Source: Nocardia brasiliensis ATCC 700358 (lineage in GTDB: Bacteria; Actinomycetota; Actinomycetes; Mycobacteriales; Mycobacteriaceae). From it: a stretch of 64,000 bases of DNA. The notes beneath the pieces were generated by a model that searched no databases, was not told where the DNA came from, and was given only the letters and a program-made list of their open reading frames with translations. Of this stretch, positions 47,301-56,300 are shown one piece after another. Both the position numbers and the translations under genes were made by a program. Positions within the stretch are counted from its first letter, which is position 1; the number at the start of each line of letters is the position of its first letter. The stretch covers positions 4,526,001 through 4,590,000 of the forward strand of contig NC_018681.1 in assembly GCF_000250675.2 (NCBI RefSeq), in the 5' to 3' direction.

Positions 47301-50300
47301 GAACACCGCAACCTCCACCACCGCGGAATAACTCACCCCGCCGCCACCATCGATGAACTCGAATCGAGTTCCCACCGGGAAATCAACCGCCGAGAACTTG
47401 TCTCGAAACACCCCCCGACCCCACACATCGACCCGAACCTGCGCACCGACCTCTCGACGCTTCTCATCCAGCACAGTCCTCAGCCGCACACCAGGATCAA
47501 CCCGAACGCCCCCCTCTGCTTCCTCGTGGAAGGCGTGGATGCGACCTTCAACCCCAGTCGTGGGTACTTCGCGAGCGTGGATGTCGCGTGATTGGTCACC
47601 GGGCGCCGGAAACGGCAGTTCCCAGCGCCGTGCCTCCGCCACCAGGTCGGTCATGCTCGCGCTTGCCGGCAATCGCAACGCGGCACGCATTGTGTCGATG
47701 CGGTTCTTGACAGCTTTGCGGCTAATGCCAAGTTCTATAGCGATCGCAGTTCTGTCCAGTGGCGGTTGCCGGTTGAGCCGGACGAGCACACTCATCTGAT
47801 CATCAAAGAACGAGACGCTAGCACCCGAAACCCGGTCGGATCCGTGGTATTCGAAGTCCAGATCACCTGGCTCGGGGTTGGGAGCAAGTATCCCCCGTCT
47901 GCGAGCCGCCCGCACCGCACCGAGAACATTGCGGTTATCCCCGACAAGTTGTAGCTGGTCGGTGATGCGATTGACACGGTGGCCGACTATTTCTTTCGTG
48001 AGCTGGGTGCCTTCCGAGGTCAGTTCGGCCAAGATATCTTTGTAACTCTTTCTCTCCATGTTGGGCTTGCGCCGAGAGAACCGTCGCAGCAAATCCACCT
48101 CATGGTCCAAAAGCTGCACACCAGAATCCACATCGCCAGGTTCTGGCTGCCGAGCCGACAGCCCCCCACCCGAGAGATCATCCGTGACTCGAACGACCTG
48201 AGCGACGTTCGAATCCGCGAACAACACACCATCCATCGCGTCCGTATCGCCAAGACCATCAGTACGCACTTGCTCATCGGGGAGAGCGGATGAATGCGGA
48301 TCCCCGAACGACAGCGCATCCACGGTCGTGCCCATGGCGGATTCGGGCTGCGCGGATGCGGGTCCGCGGGCGTCCTCGATTTGGCTGCCCGCACCGATGT
48401 TGACACCGCCGAGGGCGGCGGCGCCGGTGGTGGGGTAGTCGGGCGGGTCGTTCCCCTCTTCGAGGCCGAGTCGCGGTTCGGGGGCTACCACGACGTGACC
48501 GAAGAGTCTGGTGATGCCGTCGACCTGGTCGTAGCTGGTGATCACGTAGACGGTGCCTGCGGCCAGGATGAGTTCGTTCTGCCAGGGGAAGGCGGCGTCG
48601 TGGCCGATGTAGGCGCCGTGGGCGCCGGGCATGACCGAGAGGACCAGCAGGTAGGGATCTTCGCCGTTCAAGTCGACGGTCTCGGCGGTGAGGGAGGTCG
48701 ACATGCATCCGAGGTCAATTTGCTGAGCGTTCGACAGCACGCTCAGATCGGTGCGCTCGCCGAGCGGGTGGCCGTCTCGATCGAGCATGAATTCGATGCC
48801 TTGGAGTGAACGGCGGACTTGGATCGGCTCGGTCAGCCGCAGCGGTCGCGCGGTCGCGCGGCGCAGGTCCTCGATCATATGCTCGAGGACCTCGCGTGGG
48901 GTCAATTGGTTGTGGAAGTACTCCTCGGCCAGGTGTTCCAGTGAGCGATAGTGACGGCCGTCGAATTGGATCTCCTCCCACAGGTCGTCCGGATCGTCAC
49001 TGCTCAGAATGCTGTTGAGCACCTGCATTTCCCGGGCCTCCGCCGCGTTGTGAATGCCCCTGGCCTGCACGCTGTAGAAGCGATCGCTGAGTGTCGCGGT
49101 GTCTGCTTCAGGGCCATTGGTCTCGGCCACGACATTTTCGAGTGCGGCATTGTGCTCGATCTGCGTGAACCAGCTGGATCGTTCGTTTGGATCAGGGTAG
49201 AACCGCATCGCGAAGTTGACGATGACCGAGTCCTCGTACGCGAAAAGCGATTGATGTTGGCTGTCGGACAGCTCATCCCAATTGCGCAACTGGTGGAAGC
49301 CGAAGCTCGCTCCTGCGGCGTCGGTGTCGAACACGCGCACACCGTTGACGAGCCGGCCCTGATTCTCGGCGTCGTGGTTCGGGGCGTAGGTGTCGTCCTC
49401 CATCGCGTCCTCGGCCTCTGGGGTGCTGAGGCCGAGTTGTTTGCCTGGTCTGCCGGGGCGGGGCGTGGTGTGTGTGGTGGGTGGGATGGGTTGGTTGTCG
49501 GGGGTGAAGTAGATGGCTCGGATGTGCGAGAGTTCGCGGAGGGGTACGGGTGGGTAGGGGTGGTAGCGCCGTCGTGCTCGGTCGGCTACCTGGATGGTGC
49601 CGTGGACGTTTCGCAGGACGTAGACGTGTCCGCCGATGCCGTGGCCATCGGGCTCGCCTGCATAGTTGTCGACGACGATTGCTTTGTGTCCGTGGCCGAG
49701 TCGGAGGAGTCGGTCGCGGATTTCGTCGTGGTCTCGTTGGGGTTGCAGTTGTGCTCCGGCGTGGTGTTCGAGTTCGGCGTCGCTGCGTCCGGCCAGAGTT
49801 GCTGGTGTGTCGGGGATCGTGACGGGGGTATCGGTGGTGTCGCCGTCGCTGAGGGTTTCGACGCACGCGAGGCGGACGCAGTCGTTGCTTCCGTCCGCGG
49901 CGGTTGCGCCTTGGATGAGGCCGAGTCCGGAGGGTCCGGCTCGAGGGCTGAGCGGTGGCTGGTAGGCGGTGCTGCCGTCGGTGGTGGGGCGGGTTTGTGG
50001 TGCGGAAAAAGGTGTGATGAGTGCGAGGAAGGTGTGCTTGTCGAGTTGACCTCGCCGTGCCTGTTCATGTAATTCGGCGACCAGCCATTTTTCCTTGCCG
50101 ACAACGGGTGCGGTGTGCTCGGGAAGGAGTTCGAAGAGCTGCCGTGCTAGGTATGAAACCCAATTCTGAGAGGCTTTTGGCCAGATTTCCTTGAGATTGA
50201 CCCAGATATGAAGAGGCTCCGTAATATCAGCCGCAACGAGCTGGAGGGTCACTTGAGATTGGGTGAGTTGCGGGCGAGGTATGTACTCTGCGCGCGCGGC

Positions 50301-53300
50301 GACAGCGTCAGGTGTGAGCAGATCCAAGTCGTACGCGAGTGCAACGACAGCCGAAAAGTCGCTGATACCCCTTCCGGCGGCGATACCTAATTTGGTGTAG
50401 ATTCTTTGGGTAGCAACCGCTGCCCAGGATCCTCCAGTAGGGATATCATTTCCCGGCCTCGGTCGATGCTTCGCTATGTCAGAGGGTGTCAAGAAACCTG
50501 CGGCAATGGAATGTATTACTTCAACCGCATCATCGCCCAGTTTGACTGGACGGCGTTCGGGCAGTGTGGGTGGCGCGAGAGAATTGATGGCGTTTTGGTC
50601 GAGTCGGCCTTTCTGCAGGGCTGTATTCGCTATGTCGGTACGGCGGGCGAAGGGGTGTGTAGTCGCGCCGAGTCCGAGATCGTGGGCGGCGGTAATCAAG
50701 ACTAGTTCGAGCGCCGCGTAAGTGAGATTGAGATCAGTGACGATTTGTTGATTTTTGTAGCGTGCAATGACGCGGTGTAGCACATCCTTCTGCGTGGTTG
50801 TCAAGGTGGTTCGTGGGAGTGCCTCCGGGCCCAGCTCGGCGGCGGCCGGGAGCTGAACCTGCGCTGCCGTGGCTGCGGCCCCTCGGAATTCGGTGCGGGC
50901 GAAGGTTTGTGATCCGGTGGCGTGCTGGAGTTGAATTTCAGGAGTGGTGTGTGTAGCAGGGCCGGAGGTGTCGGGATGTGGGCGGTGTTCGACGATCGAG
51001 GTAACGGTGTGGTAGCCGATGTGGTGGCGGAGGAATGTGAGGATGTCGTTGCCGTTGACGGGTGGCCCCGGGAGGACGTTGTCGGGGTCTTGGTCGCTGC
51101 GGTACTGGGGGGCGAATGTGTTGTCGTTGTTGATGTTCAGCCGAAGTCGTCCGTGGCTGTCGATGATGTCGATGCGGGTGCCGGGCAGGTAGGTGCGGAA
51201 TGCTCCCGTTTGCTGGGCGTGGATGTGGCGGGTGAGTGCGTCGAAGAATTCCTCGGTATGGCGGTAGACCCGGGCGTCGTCCACCGAGGTGTCTGTTTTT
51301 TCGAGACCGAGGCTCAGTCGACCCTTGTCGGTCGTCGGGGGCGGCAACCCGAATTTCCGTGCCACCCGGCGCAACTCGGCGACACCGGCACTTTCCGCCA
51401 CATTAAATTCGGCGAACAAGGCCGTGATGCGCTTGTCGACGGTTGGGCGGGATATGCCGAGTTCTGTTTCTATCGTTGGCGCATCGCGCGGTCGCGGTCG
51501 TACAAGCCGGATGAGCAAACTCATGTAATCATCGGTGAGAGACACACGGGCCTTCGTTACCGGGTCGAATCCTTGATGCTCGAAATCTAGATCACCTGGC
51601 ACAGGCAGGGGTGACAGAATTCCCCACGCACGGGCCGCTCGAACCGCGCCGACAATGTTACGGTCGTCGCCGACAAGCCGTAATGTATCGTAAAGTTGCA
51701 CGAGGCGCCCTTTGAGCGCCAAAACTGTGTTGGCTCGTAGGTAGCCGATCGATTCGAGTTCAGCGATGATATCGGTTGCCTGTTTTCGCTGCATGTTCGG
51801 TTTGCGCTGTGCATATCGCTGCAGAAGATCCACCTGAGCGAGCGAGAACTGGACCGGCTCGCCAGATGGATTCCAGCCGAAAAGTTTGTAATCCACGTCG
51901 CCGAACTCCGGCTGCCTAGCCGTCAAACCCCATAGGCGAGCTGCTCGTGCCAATTCGATCAGGCTACGGTCGAGCGTCCACAACCTGTCACACAGCGAGT
52001 TGATCCGCTGTTGCACCTTCTTTCCATCCGCATGCGAGTCACCGGCTGCGCGCAATTCTTTGGCAATATCCTTGCGGTCTTTCGGCCCTTGGCCGGGGCC
52101 GAGTCGCGAAATCCGGGTCAGCAGGTCCATCTCGCTCGGAGTGAACAAAGCTGGTTTACCGGTGTTCGGTTCTCGGCCGAAATATACATAGCCCGTATTC
52201 CTTGACGAGGTGCTCGTCCGCGCCGACCCGGATTGGGTCGTCACCACTTCTACTGCCCCCACACCCCGCAGTCGTTCCGACAATTCCGGCACCGACACGG
52301 TCGAACCATTCGCAGGGACAGCGAATCCGCCGTCAGGGCGCAACACCGCCGACGCCACTTGCTCGCCGTTCTCCGAGGGCTCGCGCCACGACACCTGCGT
52401 ACCCGCACCGAGGTCCCCCTCATCCAGCGCGAACAGGAATCGAGCCGTCTCCCACACGTGGTGTGTGCCTGGCTCCGGGCTGGGCTGTACGACTCGGACT
52501 ACACTGCCGCGGCCCAGTTCTGGCAATCCGGAACGCAAGCCTTCGCGGAAGGCTTCGGCGCCGACCACCACATGTCCGCCCGTATTCTCGACATCGCCGG
52601 CACCGATCAGCCGCACCTGCGTGCCATCTGCCGAAGGTTCTACCGACGCCACGTAATCGACTCCGCCGGCACCGTCGATGAATTCGAATTGTGTCCCCAC
52701 CGGGAAGTCGACCGTGGAGAACTTGTCCCGGAACGTGCTCCAATCGAACACATCGACCGGAGCCTCCGGTCCCACCTCCGAAACCTTCTCGGCCACGAGG
52801 TTTTCGAGGAGCGCGTTGGGATCGACCCGGTTGTCGTCGGGGCCGAGGCCGAGCCGCGGCTCGGCGTCTTCGAACGTCTCGACGAAGCCCGGATAGCGAT
52901 CGTTGCCCTCGGAATGACGGATCGCTCGCCCCTCGGAGGGCGCCGCCGAGTACGAGTCAGCCGCATCGAAGATCTTGTCCGGGCCGACCTGCGGCGCGAA
53001 CTTCGCCGTGGTACGCCCCGACGCGTCGGATCGGTTGGGCGACAGGGTATCCGCCGAGCCGTCCAACCGCGGCGGCAGTGACGGTGCCCCCGGAGTGCGC
53101 TTCGGCGTGCTGTCGGCCTGCCGATCCGGATCATCGTGCGTATCCGTGTCCTGGCGGCTGTCGGCAGCATCTTGCGGCGGTGTGACGGCTTCCACGTCGG
53201 GCGTTTGCACCGCGGGCGGTGGGGTGGTGAAGTCCATGCCCGGCGGGACATGCCCGGTGTCGAGCACCGGGGGCGCGTTGGCTCGGTAGCCGCCATGCCG

Positions 53301-56300
53301 CCCGGACGAGAGCAGTTGTTGCTCTGCCGCACGTTCGACAGCGGGAGCCGTCTGCTCGCGTAGGGTCTGTACGGCTTGCCGTACGGCTTGATCGGTTTCG
53401 TCGAGGCGGGCGCGGGTCTCGGGGGTGTCGTCGGCCCGATGATCGGCAATCGCCTGTTCGTGTTCCTCGACCGCTCGGTGGAATCGGATGACCTGTTCGC
53501 GCACACCGTGATCGGCCACCGCACCGTAATAGTCTTCCTCGGACAAGAACCGCTGGAAGGTGCCGGGGAAGCCGCCGTTCTCGTGGTCTTCGCCGACGCC
53601 GCCGCGCTGTGCACGGCCGCGGATCTGAATGTGGTTGCGTTCTCCGTAGGCCGGGCCGCCGCTGGATTTGACTGCGGTGCCACCGATTTCGACCGATTCC
53701 GGGGTGGGTTTCGGGCTCGCGCCGCGTCCGTCGGCCTTGTGCCCGATGTGCAAACTGCCGGGTGCGCCCCATTGCTTGGTTTGCTCGTTCGCGAGTACTT
53801 CGGCCTTGACGCCATTGCCGTGGAGTTCGTACCACCGCGCGTCGCGCATGGTGTAGTCGAGTTTGATCTTCTCGGCCACCGGCAGTCCGGCGGCCGCAGC
53901 CTCGGCGTGGATCTCTTCTTCGGTGATCCTGTTGATCCAGTCGGCGACTCCGTATTCTTCGGGGTTCTTGTCTTTCCAAGAGTTCAGGGGAATTTCCTCG
54001 ACGACGCGTCCGTCGTCACCGCGCACGATGCGCACATCATCGCCGGCGATATCGCGGTTGTCGGTCATCACCACCCAGTGCGGGCGCCCGCGTTGCTTCG
54101 CGCCGACGACCGTACCGTCCTTGACGATGAGCTCGATCTTGCCGTCGGGCCTGACCAGGTCGTCGAAGATCGACAGCCCCATAGCCTCGAGTTTTCCCTC
54201 GCGAGTCTTGAATTCCGCGTCGGGGACATCTTCGATCTTGTCTCTGTAGAAGTTCGGAATCTCGGGTACCGGACCGATGCCGTGGCGGTCGTATAGTGCG
54301 TTCTCCACCTGCTTCAACGTCCCCGACACTCCCGATGGTGAGTGCAGGTAGCTGCTGCCGATGAGTTGGTCAAAACTCATGTACAGCGTGCCTTCGGGGT
54401 GATTGGCTCGTACCGGCACCCCGGCCAGGACGTCGAGGTACTGCCCGACGCCTTGAAGGCGGTTCTCGCGGACGTTGGCGCTGCCTTTGGTGCGGTCGAC
54501 CATCAGTTTGTCGTTGGTGTCGGCGGCGAGCAGACCGGTGCGGCCTGGATCGCTGGAATTGTCGGGGTCGAACGATTTGATCCAGTCGGTGTTGCGTCGC
54601 TTGCCCCAAAGCGCAAGTGCCGCCTTCTTATACGACTCGGCCTGCTGGGGTGTCACCGGTTCGCCGGGGACACGATTGAGTTTCTCGATCGCGGTCTCGC
54701 TCAGCTCCGCACGCCACATTCCCCTGGTGAACTCCGGTCTGCCGAAGTCCTTGGCCGTCAAACCGTGCAGCTTCTCCGCCGCCAGGACCCGATACATCTC
54801 CTGCTCGATCCTGCGCGCTTCCGCCGGCAACTCGTCGTGCTGCCCACCGGGGGTGAGCACCCCCTCCTGCCCGTCGAACATCGCGGCGTCGAACTCGTCG
54901 CCGGTGTAGGGCCCCTTCGGAAACGGCTCGAACTTCTCGCCGATCTTGTATTTGTCCAGCACCGCGTCCAGCCGCTGCTTCATCTCGTCCAGCTTCGGGC
55001 GCTCGTTGTTGAGCCAATCCCGCAGCTCGTTCACCTCTTTCACCGGCGCGCCCGCCGCGCCGATCCGATCCAGTACCGCCTGAGCCTTCCGCAATGCCGC
55101 GAATACGAAGTCCTCTTTGGTCCCGATGATCACACCGCCGGTGGGCATCGGCCCCTCATCGGTCATCCGCGACACCGAGATCTGCAGGTCCCCGTACCGA
55201 GAGTTGGCGAACGCCTTGACCAGATCCACCATCGAGGACACCAGGTTGTCGCTACTCGTGGTCCCGTAGGCGGTGCCCTGCTCGACGGCGTCGGTGAACA
55301 ACCGCATCGCCATCAGCATCTCTTTGCCCTGACCGGTACCCAGATTGCCGACGCGCAGCAGATACCCCAGCATCTGATTCTCCCGCGGCTCGAAGCCCTC
55401 GGGATGCGTCATCTTCACGAACGCACGCAGGTGCGCCAGCCGTTCCTCGGGCGTGCCTTCGGCGATCACCTTGCGCAGTTGCTCACCCGACAGCGGCACC
55501 GTCACCGGATCGTCCGGGCGTCCCTTGGACAACAGCTGGTGGTCGTAGGCCGAAATCGCATCCAGCACATCGCGGGCCGCGGCCATCTGCTTGCGCACGA
55601 TCGCCTCGAACGCCGGACCTCGTTCGGCCAGCCCGCCATCGAACGCCGCCTTGTCCGCTAGTCCGGCGTTACGCAGCACCACCGTCCGGTCGCCGATGGC
55701 CTGCAGACCGACCTCCGAAAGGTGATCGCGCGCAGCCTGATACGAAGCGGTACTGTCCGCCAACTGTTGTTTCAGTTCCGCCAAGGACGAATCGGCCCGC
55801 GCGGCCGAGTCCTTGCTGTCGAACTCGTCCTGCAGCGAGCGCGCCCGAGTCCTGACGTCGGCCTCGAACTGGCGCGGATCACCGATCACCTTCCCGGTCC
55901 GGACACCCTCGCCCGACCCCGACTGCAGCCAGTTCAGCAATCTCGTTGCCACGCTCGACTTTTCGTTGGGGTCCAACGCCCACCGCTCTGCCCGGGCGTC
56001 GTTCAGCGCGGCATTGTGCTTCGCGGCGGCACGCAGCAACGCTTCCCGCTCGACCAGCTCGGTGCGCAATCCTTGGGTGCGCGCTTCGATGTCGTTTCGC
56101 AGCCAGGACAGGCGTTGCGCGCGTGGTTCGGACGCGCGGGCTTCGGCGTTGTATTCCCGCCGGGCCTGCACCAACCCCTGATTCGCCTCGCGAACCCGGT
56201 TGTGCGCCTCCGTGATGCTCTTGACCAGTTCGCCGTCCGCGCGCGCCTCGTGGTTGGCCGCCGCGGCGTTGTATTCGTCGCGGCTGTTCTCCCACCGCTG

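Noticed and set aside
42100..52190. Reading the LuxR-like segments as separate regulator genes
   Set aside because: No internal start with a ribosome-binding site, no stop codons between units, and continuous linkers. They are modules of the large protein.
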